Below are positions 18,968-28,741 of a DNA stretch of 64,000 bases, piece after piece. Positions within the stretch are counted from its first letter, which is position 1; each line of letters begins with the position of its first letter. The notes under the pieces are model-generated. The model worked only from the letters and a program-made list of their open reading frames with translations. It was not told the origin of the DNA and made no database searches. A program made the translations under genes and the position numbers. The DNA comes from UBA7328 sp965247965 (GTDB taxonomy: Bacteria; Bacteroidota; Bacteroidia; Chitinophagales; Saprospiraceae): positions 5,890,001-5,954,000 of the forward strand of contig OZ252053.1 of NCBI GenBank assembly GCA_965247965.1, given 5' to 3'.

Positions 18968-19198
18968 TTATCGAGGCGGCTGTGGTTGTAATTTCTCGAT
19001 CTCCGGCATCTTGCACTCCTCCTCAGGCGTCTTCCCACAAACCGAACATTCTCCAATGTCATTTTTCAACATGGGATTGTTAGTTGCGCAAGTTCCTCTA
19101 AATTCGTTGCCGGTTATGATCTGCCTTATATTAATAAGGACAAATGATATCGCGAATACGCCTCCAATGATAGCCATTGTAATTAGAAATTGATTCAT
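18968..19198 (-). CDS. NqrM-like small cysteine-rich membrane protein
   Basis: A 76-residue protein with one N-terminal helix (FLITMAIIGGVFAISFVLI). Four cysteines follow in the pattern GTCATN...GECSVCG...EEC. The helix plus clustered Cys arrangement resembles NqrM (DUF539), which delivers iron to Na+-translocating NADH:quinone reductase. No nqr genes are in the window, so the functional link rests on resemblance alone. It is divergent from mazG and only 20 bp from the PIG-L gene, which may share its promoter. Confidence 0.6.
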   Translation of the reverse strand: MNQFLITMAIIGGVFAISFVLINIRQIITGNEFRGTCATNNPMLKNDIGECSVCGKTPEEECKMPEIEKLQPQPPR

Positions 19199-19243
19199 TG
19201 CCGGTTTTATTAATGAAACGTGTACTACAAAAATAAGTTTCCT

Positions 19244-20041
19244 ATGGAGAATAAGCGAATGGACGCTAAACTAAAGGCTTTCGAAAGATTGCTGAATATC
19301 ATGGACGATTTAAGAGAAAAATGTCCTTGGGACAAAAAGCAAACTTTCGAATCCCTCAGAATTCTCACTATTGAAGAATGTTATGAATTAGCTGATGCTA
19401 TTTTGGAAAAGGATTTGAATGGTATAAAAGAGGAAATTGGGGACCTCATGCTGCACATGGTTTTTTACGCCAAAATCGGAAGCGAGACAGGGGATTTCGA
19501 CATAACTGATGCTCTCAACTCGATTTGCGAAAAATTGATTCATCGCCATCCTCATGTATATGGTAATGTGGAAGTCGCGGATGAGGAAGATGTAAAACGC
19601 AATTGGGAACTGTTGAAGCTGAAAGAAAATCCCAAGAAGACTTTACTGAGCGGCGTCCCGAATTCTTTACCCGCATTGGTCAAGGCGTATCGCATGCAGC
19701 AGAAGGCAAAACAAGTTGGCTTTGAATGGGAAAATGTGGAAGATGTTAAGAAAAAGTTGGATGAAGAGTTGCAGGAATTGAAAGAGGCAATTGGCAAAGA
19801 AGGCAATCAACATAATATCGAAGAAGAGTTCGGCGATGTACTTTTTTCTTTGATCAATTACGGACGCTTCTTACATATCGACCCCGAAAGTGCATTGGAA
19901 AGAGTGAATAAAAAGTTTAAAAAGCGCATCGAATATATTGAAAAAAATGCTTCTAAGCCATTGACTGACATGACTTTAGGGGAGATGGATACGCTTTGGG
20001 ATGAGGCAAAGGAGTTGGAATTATTGAAATTCACAACCTGA
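19244..20041 (+). CDS. mazG: nucleoside triphosphate pyrophosphohydrolase MazG
   Basis: All-alpha NTP pyrophosphatase that hydrolyses (d)NTPs to NMP and pyrophosphate, a house-cleaning role. Two MazG repeats are present. The first is LREKCPWDKKQTFESLRILTIEECYELADAI with EEIGDLMLHMVFYAKI; the second is VKKKLDEELQELKEAI with IEEEFGDVLFSLINYGRFL. The EExxE...ExxD metal-binding residues are intact in both. I chose the ATG at 19244 (MENKRMDAKLKAFERLLNIM) over a GTG eight codons upstream. The stop lies in an ACAACCTGAACAA sequence that recurs at 48452. Confidence 0.95.
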   Translation: MENKRMDAKLKAFERLLNIMDDLREKCPWDKKQTFESLRILTIEECYELADAILEKDLNGIKEEIGDLMLHMVFYAKIGSETGDFDITDALNSICEKLIHRHPHVYGNVEVADEEDVKRNWELLKLKENPKKTLLSGVPNSLPALVKAYRMQQKAKQVGFEWENVEDVKKKLDEELQELKEAIGKEGNQHNIEEEFGDVLFSLINYGRFLHIDPESALERVNKKFKKRIEYIEKNASKPLTDMTLGEMDTLWDEAKELELLKFTT

Positions 20042-20960
20042 ACAAGCCAGAACCAAATTTCTGAGAATGAATGTCAGATATGAAAAATTAGTAATACATA
20101 CTCTCATATCAAAAAATGGGGTGTAGTTTATTTTGTCCTTTTTGCCACTAGTGCATCAGGCACGAAATATAATGCCCTATAAGAAGGTTTAATAGGTAGT
20201 AACAAAAAAGCAAAAATAATGATGAGAGGGATACATCCAGCCCTTCCATTAACAGCAAACTCACGAATAGTAAGAATACTTGAAAAGGTGTGTAGAAAGG
20301 GAAATATTGAAAGCCTGTTTAAACAGCGTGGACTGATTATCCTAGATGGGATACAGGGAAAGAGTAAGTACGGAACACGAAAGGAAATGGGGATATCAAA
20401 AACGATGGTAAATCGGTGGCGAGAAAGGTGGAATGAAAACATATCAAATTTATTGAAAGCATCGGAACAAGGGCATTCAGGATCACCATTAAAAGATTAT
20501 GAACTTTTGAAGATGATCAAAGATATTTTATCAGATAAGCCAAGAAGTGGTACTCCAAAAACAATCACACTGGAACAAGAAGAACAGATAGTTGCATTAG
20601 CATGTGACAAGCCAGTAAATCACGATATTGAAATGACAAATTGGACTCATCAGTTGTTGGCTCACATAGCAATGACAGAGAATATAGTGGAAAAAATATC
20701 ACGGCGACAAATCGGGAACATTCTAAAAAAAAGAGTTAAAACCACATAAAACTCAGTATTGGTTGTTTCCGAAAATATCTTGTTGGGCTACATTTAAAAA
20801 GCGAGTTAGCCTGATTTGCACATTAATAATGTGGCATTTATCAGCTAATAGGATCAATCATCATCTGTACAGTGTAGACGAAAAGACAGGGATACAAGCA
20901 TTAGAAAGAAAAGAAATAAATTCAACAGGCACCGGGAAAATACGTCGTATAGAGTATGAA

Positions 20961-20984
20961 TAACTCGTGCCGCGTTACGCGGTA
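20961..20984 (+). repeat. 20-bp TA-flanked palindromic insert, copy A
   Basis: ACTCGTGCCGCGTTACGCGG (20963-20982) lies between TA dinucleotides at 20961-20962 and 20983-20984. Its core CCGCG-TTA-CGCGG forms a hairpin. Deleting the 20-mer plus one TA restores the IS630 transposase reading EYE-YVRHGTTCLIGG. A second copy with one substitution is at 26091-26114 in istA. Confidence 0.85.
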
Positions 20985-21058
20985 TGTAAGACATGGTACC
21001 ACATGTTTGATAGGAGGGTTAAATGTATGTACCGGCAAACTGGAAGCATATCAAATAC

Positions 21059-22162
21059 CTAAGTACATGACAAAAAACGGAAGTAGAGCCAAATTTTCCG
21101 TCTGTCGTGGTTAATATATGCGTTGATATAGTTGTCTATCCCTCCCCTGAAAATGCTTTTTCTTCTTTTTCCTCGATTATTTTTTTTGAATAATGAGGGT
21201 ATCTTTCTCTTTATCCATTCGCCTATACGTATCATCCATACATATGATATGGCTAATAAACCAAATAATGTTTCTAGCCTTTTGGGATGAGTTACATGTG
21301 TATCTTCCAGTTGAAAACCATTCGTTTTCATGTCCTTGAACATGTTTTCAATATACCACCTTTTGGCATAGATATCGCAAGCATCTTCTACATCCTCAGA
21401 GTGTATGACTATCAAATACTCTAATTTGTTCTTGTCATTTCTAAATCTGAATCCGCTTACGTATACTTCATTGCCTCCAACTAAATATTTTCCCGGCAAT
21501 CTTGGCGATGATCTTTTATTATTTTTACATAATAAACCCAGTTTTACCTCCTTGCCATTTTTTACACCTACCATGCCTTCCTTAACCCGAAGGTTGAATC
21601 CTATCTCATTGGTTATCAAGTACTTAACCCAATGTTGGCCAATGAATTCCCGGTCTCCTATAACGTTCTTTATCTGACCTTTTCCAACAATTTTTACCAC
21701 TTCCTCTAACAACTCAATTCTTTCATATTGTGCAGAGTTGCCTTTCTTTGGAAGCAACACCCATTTGATCGGTATCGAATACCCGTCTCCTAGTATAGAA
21801 AATACCAAAAAATTAATATCCACTTTACCAAATTGCCAGTTTGTCCTATCCACAAGCAGGGTATAAGGCCCCTTCAACTCACTCATTTTCAAAAGCAAAT
21901 GTCCTAGACCAGTGTCATCCCAATCCACCTGAGAGATAAATCGTTGAAGACGACGATAATTACTCAATGGCTTCGCTTTTGAAATCATACCGTGAGCAAC
22001 CTTGACCATATTGACACTCCTAATGGTAGACATACTGATCACCGCCGAGGCAATCAAGTTTACCCTTTGCTGGTGAAGTTTACTAAGTTCTATTTTCAAT
22101 TCTCGGGAAAGTTCTTTAACTTTCTCCTTAATTGCCATGTCGTTCAGTGTTGTAAGTAACAC
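21059..22162 (-). CDS. IS4-family transposase
   Basis: A 367-residue DDE transposase on the strand opposite to the IS630 gene it interrupts. The first catalytic Asp is in GPYTLLVDRTNWQFG, the second in IKNVIGDREFIG, and the Glu sits in the YREK signature YAKRWYIENMFKDMK (Y-2-R-3-E-6-K), which is diagnostic for IS4. The stop codon TAG lies in the element's left inverted repeat, and the start lies about 60 bp inside the right end. The frame is intact, so it may be active. Confidence 0.93.
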   Translation of the reverse strand: MLLTTLNDMAIKEKVKELSRELKIELSKLHQQRVNLIASAVISMSTIRSVNMVKVAHGMISKAKPLSNYRRLQRFISQVDWDDTGLGHLLLKMSELKGPYTLLVDRTNWQFGKVDINFLVFSILGDGYSIPIKWVLLPKKGNSAQYERIELLEEVVKIVGKGQIKNVIGDREFIGQHWVKYLITNEIGFNLRVKEGMVGVKNGKEVKLGLLCKNNKRSSPRLPGKYLVGGNEVYVSGFRFRNDKNKLEYLIVIHSEDVEDACDIYAKRWYIENMFKDMKTNGFQLEDTHVTHPKRLETLFGLLAISYVWMIRIGEWIKRKIPSLFKKNNRGKRRKSIFRGGIDNYINAYINHDRRKIWLYFRFLSCT

Positions 22163-22221
22163 ATTATCAACACTTTACGCGTGGCAATTATTTTATCAAT
22201 CCTGTTTTGTCATGTACTATG
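21059..22221. mobile_element. IS4-family insertion sequence inside IS630
   Basis: A 1163-bp element with 18-bp imperfect terminal inverted repeats: CTAAGTACATGACAAAA at 21059 and CATAGTACATGACAAAA, read inward from 22221. It is bounded by a perfect 9-bp target duplication ATCAAATAC (21050-21058 and 22222-22230). Both the clean duplication and the intact transposase gene point to recent insertion. Confidence 0.92.
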
Positions 22222-22713
22222 ATCAAATACATCCGACAAAAAAAGAAGAAGATTTTGTGAGGTTTATAAAAAATCTATGTAAGAAGATACCAACAACAGA
22301 TCAAATTACAATATTGCTTGACCAATTAAATATTCATAAATCTGCATCATTGGTAATATGGGTGGCACAACAAATAAATTATAAAGGTGAATTAGGCACA
22401 AAGGAGTACAAAGGCATACTAAAGAGCCAACAAACAAGAATGGATTTTTTGGAAACAGAAGACCATCGTATAAGATTTGTGTATACTCCCATACATTGTT
22501 CATGGTTAAATCCAATTGAAAATTGGTTTAGTAAATTAGAAAGGCAGAGGTTAAAAAAGGCTCAATTTAACTCATTGGGGAAATTAGAAAATGGAATAAG
22601 AAAATATATTGATTTTGCCAATGAATGGTTTTCAAAACCGTATAAATGGAAATTTCAAGGCTTTGTTAAAGCTTATCAATTAAGGGGTTTCGAACTTAGT
22701 GCCTGAAGCACTA

Positions 22714-22825
22714 GTGCTTTGGGAACGAAGTCCTTGAACGTCTTAGAAGTTGATAGTTGCTAGTTGTTCGTTGCTCGTTCCATAACAAACAACTATCAAC
22801 GAACAACAACCAACGGTTTAAGTAA
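22714..22825. other. spacer with inverted GTTGTTCG-type repeat
   Basis: Between the IS630 right end and the IS1634-like gene. GTTGATAGTTGCTAGTTGTTCGTTG (about 22747-22771) is partly mirrored by CAACTATCAACGAACAAC (about 22791-22808), forming a long imperfect hairpin. This belongs to the low-complexity gtt/caac repeat type seen elsewhere in the window. The left end of the IS1634-like element should lie here or left of the IS630 insertion; I could not fix it. Confidence 0.5.
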
Positions 22826-24302
22826 ATGGTCAAGTATTTAGTTCCCCATGCACTAGGGTCGCATAAATTTTTACATAACAAAGATCTCAGACGCAGGATT
22901 GCCAAAGCTCTGGAAGAAAAAATATATGGTCAAAAATCGATAAGTGAGCCTATCTCTCAATATGAGATGCTCGACGATGAATATAAAAAGCACGTAGATG
23001 AGTGGTACAATAAATATCTTGAAAAAGAGCAACAGGGTTTTACTTTGTCTAAACCTGCTGATAAAAACAAGGCCACCTTTGAGGAAGTGGACACTTCTCG
23101 TATCGATACAACAGATTGTAGAGAAGTAGGAGCAGAATGGTTATGTCTCAATATGGCTAGAGAGTTAAAAATTGACAAATTTCTGCAATCCAAAGGATTT
23201 AATCCCTGGGCTCTGGATAGGGCTTTGGTAAGTATAATAAGCAGGGCTGTCTATCCTACATCAGAACGTAAAACTGCCCAATGGCTGTTTCAAAACAGTG
23301 CATTATCGGAATTATATGATACGATGGATTGTGCGCCTGACCGGTTTGTATTGTATCGTATGGCTGCAAAACTGTCAGAACATTTTGACGACTTTACCGA
23401 TCACGTCTACAAAACGACCATGGATCTGTTCAGCCTCAAGGACACACTTATGATATATGATCTGACCAACAGTTATTTTGAAGGAAGGAAATTGGGTAGT
23501 TTGTTAGCAAAATTTGCCAGGAGTAAGGAGAAGAGAAATGATTGCAGGTTGGTCAGTATCTCGGCGGTTGTTAATCGATACGGATTTTTGAAATACAGCA
23601 AGATAGATCAAGGCAATATATGTGAAAGTAAAACCTTACTGGGGGTGATCAAACAAATAAAAGAAAAAAGCAATACAGAACAATTGAACAAAGTGGTGGT
23701 CATCGATGCCGGTATAGCTACTAAAGACAATCTGGAAGCTTTGCGCAAATCGAAAGAAAAATACGTGTGTGTCAGCCGTATAGTGCTCAAAGATTATGAA
23801 GATCACCCAAGCGATGGAATGAAAACGATCTATGACAAAGAAGAAAACAAAATTGAGATCAAATTGATAAACCCGACAGATAAACCGGATAAATGGTTGA
23901 TAGTAAAAAGCCAGATGAAGAAAAAGAAGGAACTGTCAATGTTGACCAAATCCGAACAAAAGTATGAAGAGAAACTTAAAAATATCGAACAAGCCATTCA
24001 TAAAAAGCTGGGAACGAAAAAAATTAACAAAGTTTGGGAACGAATTGGCAGAGCCAAGGAAAGTTCTAAAAAAGTACATGGCAACTTTGATATTGAAATC
24101 AAAGAAGAAAAGGGTATCGCCGTAAGTATGTCATGGACAAAGAAAGACTCCACACCCAGTGATCGCACAGGGGTTTACTTTATCAGGACTGTAGATTACG
24201 GTTGAAAACTGAGCCAGAATTCGGTTGAAAAGTGAGCCAGTTGAGAGAGGCGAAGTTATGCATTTTGATGAAAGAATAACCATTAATATTTTTTGAGAGA
24301 AA

Positions 24303-25061
24303 TTAAAGTTGTTGATTAAGTTTTTCTGATTCTTTGACTCTGAAGGATTTTCCATTCATGTTGACCAGGATGGCTTTATGGGTGAGTCGGTCAACTATGG
24401 CAGCAGTGAGAACTTCATCACCAAATATTTCTGTCCACCGATCAAAACTCAGGTTGGTTGTGATAATGGTTGACTTTCTACCAGCTCTGAGGCTAAGATG
24501 AGTAAAAAGTAATTCTGCAGCCTCTTTGTCAAAGGACACATAACCGAACTCGTCACACACGACCAGATCGTATTTTTCAAAACGAGATTCCAGGGTACGG
24601 AGCATTTTGTGAGACCTGGCTTCGTTGATTTGGGTTATCAGCCTGGGAATGGCAGTAAACAAGACAGTGAAATCGAGTGTGCAGGCTTTGATGGCCAGGC
24701 CAATAGCGATGTGTGTTTTACCGGTACCGGGATTACCAGCCAGGATGAGATTTTGTCCATCTTTTATAAAATCGAGACGTTCGAGAGTAGCCAGTTTGTT
24801 TTGTGCATCATTGGGGAGTTCAGATTTGATCAGATCGTGGATTTGTTTTTTATACGGGAATCCGGCTCTTCGGATACGCTGTTTTTTTCTCCGGATGAGC
24901 CGCCCGTCATATTCGGTGATCATAAGATCGAGCAAGTAGCGTTCAAAAGAATGATTGCTTTTAGCAGCACTTTTTGCCTGTTCGGCGTACTCTGTTCTGA
25001 ATGCAGGCAGCCTAAGCAGACGTGAGTAATAATCAATTTGTTGTTCCATTTTTGCTTGCAT
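24303..25061 (-). CDS. istB: IS21 helper ATPase IstB
   Basis: A 252-residue AAA+ ATPase of the DnaC/IstB type that assists IstA in target capture. The Walker A motif is LAGNPGTGKTHIAIGLA (about residues 106-122), Walker B is LVVCDEFGYVSFD, and sensor/arginine regions follow (STIITTNLSFDRW, AAIVDRLTHKA). It starts 19 bp after the istA stop, so the two are cotranscribed. The sequence is intact. Confidence 0.94.
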   Translation of the reverse strand: MQAKMEQQIDYYSRLLRLPAFRTEYAEQAKSAAKSNHSFERYLLDLMITEYDGRLIRRKKQRIRRAGFPYKKQIHDLIKSELPNDAQNKLATLERLDFIKDGQNLILAGNPGTGKTHIAIGLAIKACTLDFTVLFTAIPRLITQINEARSHKMLRTLESRFEKYDLVVCDEFGYVSFDKEAAELLFTHLSLRAGRKSTIITTNLSFDRWTEIFGDEVLTAAIVDRLTHKAILVNMNGKSFRVKESEKLNQQL

Positions 25062-25080
25062 TGTTGAGATTTTATTCGAA

Positions 25081-26674
25081 TTAAAAAATAGCCTGTATGT
25101 CTTGAAGTTGTTTTACACAATTAAGACTTATCTGTTCAGTCAAAGGGCTCGGGATGGTGAGTGCCTGAGCCTCGTTTTTCTTTTTCATCAGGGCTTGTAC
25201 CATAAAGATGATTTTGTCACTGGTCAGGGGAGAGTTCAAAGTAGTTTTTAGACATTGATCAACTGCGGAGGTTATTATTGAGGTAGATAAATGATGTTTG
25301 GTGGCGTAACTAATCACGTCAATAAATACCTTGGGTTGATCTGAAAAATATTGTTTGTAAAGTGCGATCAAATCGGTATCAGCCTGAAGAAAGGCTTCGC
25401 TGTTTGACAAAGCACCAGGCTTTACGGCTAATGTCTTCAGATAGTGCTCTATTTTAATGAACCATTGATACTTACAGTGTCTTCTCTGATGAATGTCCAC
25501 TACATCGCCATTTTTATCATAAATGTGAATGTGCAAAGGGTAAATTTTCACATCCACTATGGGGCCGCGCAAGTTTTCAGGAATAGAATAGTGATTGGTA
25601 TCAACCGAGATGGTGTGATACTTGTCTACTCTTAATGTCTGGATCAGGGCGGTATCATAGGCTGAAACAGGCAGAACTGTCATATGAATTTTCTCCTCGC
25701 ACACACGTTCAGCGAATGTTTTAGACTCACCTTTTGATTTTCTATTGTTAAGTCTGATCAGTTTTTGCTTCAGGTGTCGATTAGCCGAATCGAGGTCGAT
25801 AAACTCATCATTTTGAGCAAAGGCTTTGCGGCGCACATATTCAACACTTCGCTCTACACGTCCCTTTTCATTGGCTCTATACACATTGCAAAAACGAATA
25901 TCAAATTGATAGTATGTGCTGATTTTAAGTAGATCATCTGTAGGTTTCTTACCTGCCCGTTCGGTAGACGGGTCTGCATTTCGCATGGTAAATCTTGCTA
26001 CTGCTGTACGCATATTGTCGTACACTATCTGTGATGGCACACCACCAATGTGGCTCAGATAGTGTACATGAGCGTGCAAGAAACTGATCATAACTCGTGC
26101 CGCGTCACGCGGTATCCTGGCGGTAGTAAAGACGAGCCCATCGGTAATTGCTGTACCCATTGGTAAATACAGCCAGCATCAATCTTTTCTGTTTTCCCTC
26201 TATTGTCAATTTAACTTCTGCCCAATCAAACTCACTGTTTTGCCCTGGGTCAATGTGCTGGCGTATGAAAATCTCCTGACCTTTTCTCAAGTGCTGTTTT
26301 ACATATTCACATACCGTAGTATAGCTGATTTCAAAACCATCGGCGATCAGTGCCTCGTGCATGTCTATACGCCGCATGCATTGTTTGGCCAAACCCGAAC
26401 AATGTTTGCGCTCATTATCTTTAACAAACTGATCTATCCTGGTTCGTATCTGTTGGGTAAGTTTGCGTTTGGTACGAGAAGAACAATCGTACCGAGGTGG
26501 ATCCAAAATGCCTTTAGAAGAACGGTCCTGCAAAGAACGATTCTTCTCATATTCATCAATATACTTCTTGACTGTATTGCGCGATAATCCCAGATCCTTA
26601 CTGATCTTTCGTTGGGATATTCCCTGATCAAAATAGCGCAGAATAATATCTTGTTTTTGTAGCATAGTTATCAT
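25081..26674 (-). pseudogene. istA: IS21 transposase IstA, broken by a 22-bp insert
   Basis: The N-terminal part (26674 to about 26115) has the helix-turn-helix QGISQRKISKDLGLSRNTVKKYI and the first catalytic Asp in NSEFDWAEVKLTIEG. The remainder has the second Asp region GGVPSQIVYDNMRTAVARF and a Glu in GRVERSVEYVRR, plus the C-terminal DNA-binding part. A TGA within the insert at 26091-26114 stops translation after YYRQDTA. Subtracting 22 from 1594 nt gives 1572 nt, 524 codons including the stop, restoring a 523-residue protein through YYRQD-MISFLHAHVHYL. The rest of the gene appears undamaged. Confidence 0.92.
26091..26114 (+). repeat. 20-bp TA-flanked palindromic insert, copy B
   Basis: ACTCGTGCCGCGTCACGCGG (26093-26112) between TA dinucleotides at 26091-26092 and 26113-26114. 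It differs from copy A (20963-20982) at one base, in the loop. Removing the 20-mer and one TA restores the istA frame. Read on the istA strand it supplies an in-frame TGA. Confidence 0.85.
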
Positions 26675-27862
26675 GTTTAATAGTGCAAAACATATGATGG
26701 TTATGCATCATATCTGCCATGATAACTGGCTCAGTTTTCAATTGGAATTCTGGCTCAGTTTTCAACCGTAATCTACAAGGACTAACCTCAATGACACAAT
26801 AGACGAACAAATATGGGATATCTACAATACAATAAGAGAGGTAGAGTCAACCTTCAGATGTTTAAAGACTGACCTCAGCATTCGCCCCATCTTTCATAAA
26901 AAAGACAAATACTCAGAAGCTCACATCCACCTGGGTCTAATGACATACCAGATAGTCACAGCCATCCGCCACCGACTCAAACAACATCATATCAATCTGG
27001 ATTGGACGAACATACTGAGAATTATGAACTCACAAAAAATGAACACCATTAAAATGAAAATGAGAAACAAAGAAGTTCACATCAGAAAAATGTCGCAACC
27101 TGAAAAGGTAGTCAAAAAAGTCTACGAAATTATGGGTATCAAAAAATTTCCCAAACCAATTAAAAAATATGTAGTGTACCATTGATGTAACTTATTGTGT
27201 ATCAGCATATTAATTCCCACAATGCTCAACTTGGGTTAAGTCAGATGACAGGCCTTTGGAAAATGTCTTTTTTACTCTTAGAAGGTTCTCCTCTTTGGCT
27301 TTTAATTGCTTAATCCGAAAATCAAAATCTTTCTGAGGAAAGTGAGCATATATTAAAGATACTGATTTAGAAAATACCGATTCAAAAATTAATTACCCAA
27401 CAATCTTTGGTCGGTGCTTACCGATTTGGGTTGCTTGCTCAAAAGCATAGCCCATTTGCAGCACGCTAAAGTCTGCATTGTACCTCCCTACGATCTGGAG
27501 ACCAATCGGTAATCCGTTTTTTGAAAAGGAACAGGGCACCGACAAGGCAGGATTGCCCATTATTGAGATGTAATAACATGAACGCATCCAATCGATATAG
27601 GTCGACATTTTTACACCATTTATTTCAATCGGATAAGGGCTATGAACATCAAACGGTAATACCTGGCTCACAGGCATGATCATATATTCGTACTTTTCTA
27701 AAAACTTTTGCATGCGCCTATATAAGCCTGATCTTTTGGCGTCAAGACGTGACATATAAGGACCCGTTGAACAAAACCTAAGTAAATATTCTTAATAACC
27801 TACTGTTAATCAATCATATACACATTACATCTGGGTATGTTTGTTGGTATTTAATTTTAATA

Positions 27863-28741
27863 TTGAATACTATGGAAAACTACACAAATCACCTCTCTAA
27901 CTTTGATGATCATCTTACTCTCAAGAACTTTAGTAAGGCCACCAGATCAGCATACGGATGCGCCCTTAGACAATTTTTTAAGTACCGCGAGAAACATGGC
28001 ATGAGCGGCCCGTTTGACCAGGATCAAGCCAAGCAATATGTACTTTATCGATACAATCGAGGACTAAAGTGGCAAACAATTAACGGAGACTATTCGGCTA
28101 TGCGTAAGTTTTATCGCGAAGTAATGAACTTGGAATGGAGTTTTAAAAAACTACCGAGGCCCCGCAAAGAACGAAGTCTTCCAATGATCATATCTAAGGA
28201 AGAGGTACAGAAACTAATAGAGTCTACCAATGTATTTAAGTTCCAGGTTTTTATTTCATTTTTATACGGTACAGGAATGAGATTGGGAGAAACTTTGCAA
28301 TTGAAAATATCTCACATAGATGGTCATAGAAAACAGATACGGATCGAACGTGGCAAGGGAGCTAAGGATCGCTATATTCAAATCCCGGATTGTTTGTTGG
28401 TTCTATTGAGGCAATACTACACTTATTACCGGCCTTTAGTATTCCTTTTTAACGGCAAAATCAGGGGCAAGCCCTGGTCACAAAGAGCAGCGCAATGGTC
28501 GATTAAAAAAGCATGTGAATCGGCTGGTGTCCAAAGGCCAGTTTCACCTCATACTTTTCGTCATTGTTATGCTACACATCACTTAGAATCTGGTACGGAT
28601 TTGGTATTTCTTCAGCAACAATTAGGGCACAAACATCTGAAAACTACGGCCAGATACATTCACTTGTGCAAGACCAGATACCAACAGATCAATCATCCCA
28701 TTGCAAGCATGCAAATAAGGTACCGTATTCCCAAGGTATAG
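27863..28741 (+). CDS. tyrosine recombinase of IS91-type element
   Basis: A 292-residue phage-integrase-family protein. An N-terminal SAM-like core-binding domain (SNFDDHLTLKNFSKATRSAYGCALRQFFKY) precedes the catalytic domain. Catalytic residues visible are the first Arg in YGTGMRLGETLQLKISHI, HTFRHCYATHHLESG with His-x-x-Arg, QQLGHKHLKTTARYIH with His, and the Tyr nucleophile in that last segment. It overlaps the downstream transposase by 178 bp in another frame. Several IS91-type elements carry such an accessory recombinase, perhaps for resolving intermediates. Confidence 0.9.
   Translation: MNTMENYTNHLSNFDDHLTLKNFSKATRSAYGCALRQFFKYREKHGMSGPFDQDQAKQYVLYRYNRGLKWQTINGDYSAMRKFYREVMNLEWSFKKLPRPRKERSLPMIISKEEVQKLIESTNVFKFQVFISFLYGTGMRLGETLQLKISHIDGHRKQIRIERGKGAKDRYIQIPDCLLVLLRQYYTYYRPLVFLFNGKIRGKPWSQRAAQWSIKKACESAGVQRPVSPHTFRHCYATHHLESGTDLVFLQQQLGHKHLKTTARYIHLCKTRYQQINHPIASMQIRYRIPKV

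Larger units (their letters stand above)
20219..22706 (+). pseudogene. IS630 transposase, triply interrupted
   Basis: N-terminal helix-turn-helix part (residues 1-170; KEMGISKTMVNRWRERW), then the DDE catalytic domain: first Asp in YSVDEKTGIQALERK, second in TILLDQLNIHKS, Glu in HCSWLNPIENWFSKLERQ. Three lesions separate these. An A8 tract at 20725-20732 should be A7, giving ILKKELKPHKTQYWLFPK. A 22-bp insertion sits at 20961-20984. An IS4 element plus its 9-bp duplication follows. Removing 1, 22 and 1172 nt from 2488 leaves 1293 nt, exactly 431 codons including the stop, a normal length for the family. Some IS630 relatives express transposase by frameshifting, so the A8 site may not be a mutation. 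Confidence 0.88.
20151..22711 (+). mobile_element. IS630-family element (interrupted by an IS4-family element)
   Basis: Ends are defined by the inverted repeats GTGCATCAGGCACGAA at 20151 and GTGCTTCAGGCACTAA, read inward from 22711. Each is flanked by TA (20149-20150 and 22712-22713), the target duplication expected of the IS630/Tc1-mariner group. The element carries one transposase gene. That gene is broken by an A8-tract frameshift, a 22-bp TA-flanked insert and a complete IS4-family element, so this copy cannot transpose by itself. Confidence 0.85.
24190..26777. mobile_element. IS21-family insertion sequence
   Basis: A 2588-bp element that begins TGTAGATTACGGTTGAAAAC at 24190 and ends with its inverted copy at 26777; the repeat is at least 33 bp. 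The ends show the TGT start typical of IS21. Each end carries a second internal copy of the TTGAAAA(C/G)TGAGCCAG motif, as expected for IstA-binding multiple terminal repeats. A 5-bp target duplication AGGAC flanks it (24185-24189 and 26778-26782). It carries istA and istB on the minus strand. Confidence 0.93.
22826..27185 (+). pseudogene. IS1634-like transposase split by an IS21 element
   Basis: The reading frame is 22826-24189 plus 26783-27185. Joining them by removing the IS21 element (2588 nt) and one 5-bp duplication gives 1767 nt, a continuous 588-residue protein. The join reads YFIRT-NLNDTIDEQIW. DDE residues are in TLMIYDLTNSYFEG (first Asp), KVVVIDAGIATKDN (second Asp) and IREVESTFRCLKTDL (Glu), matching IS1634/IS1380-type transposases of IS4 fold. 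The 3' part ends PIKKYVVYH and is followed by about 200 bp with no gene. The element's inverted repeats were not identified. Confidence 0.85.

Noticed and set aside
22137..22706. Stand-alone transposase gene starting at 22137
   Set aside because: Its first 30 codons are IS4 end sequence; the rest is the C-terminal part of the interrupted IS630 transposase.
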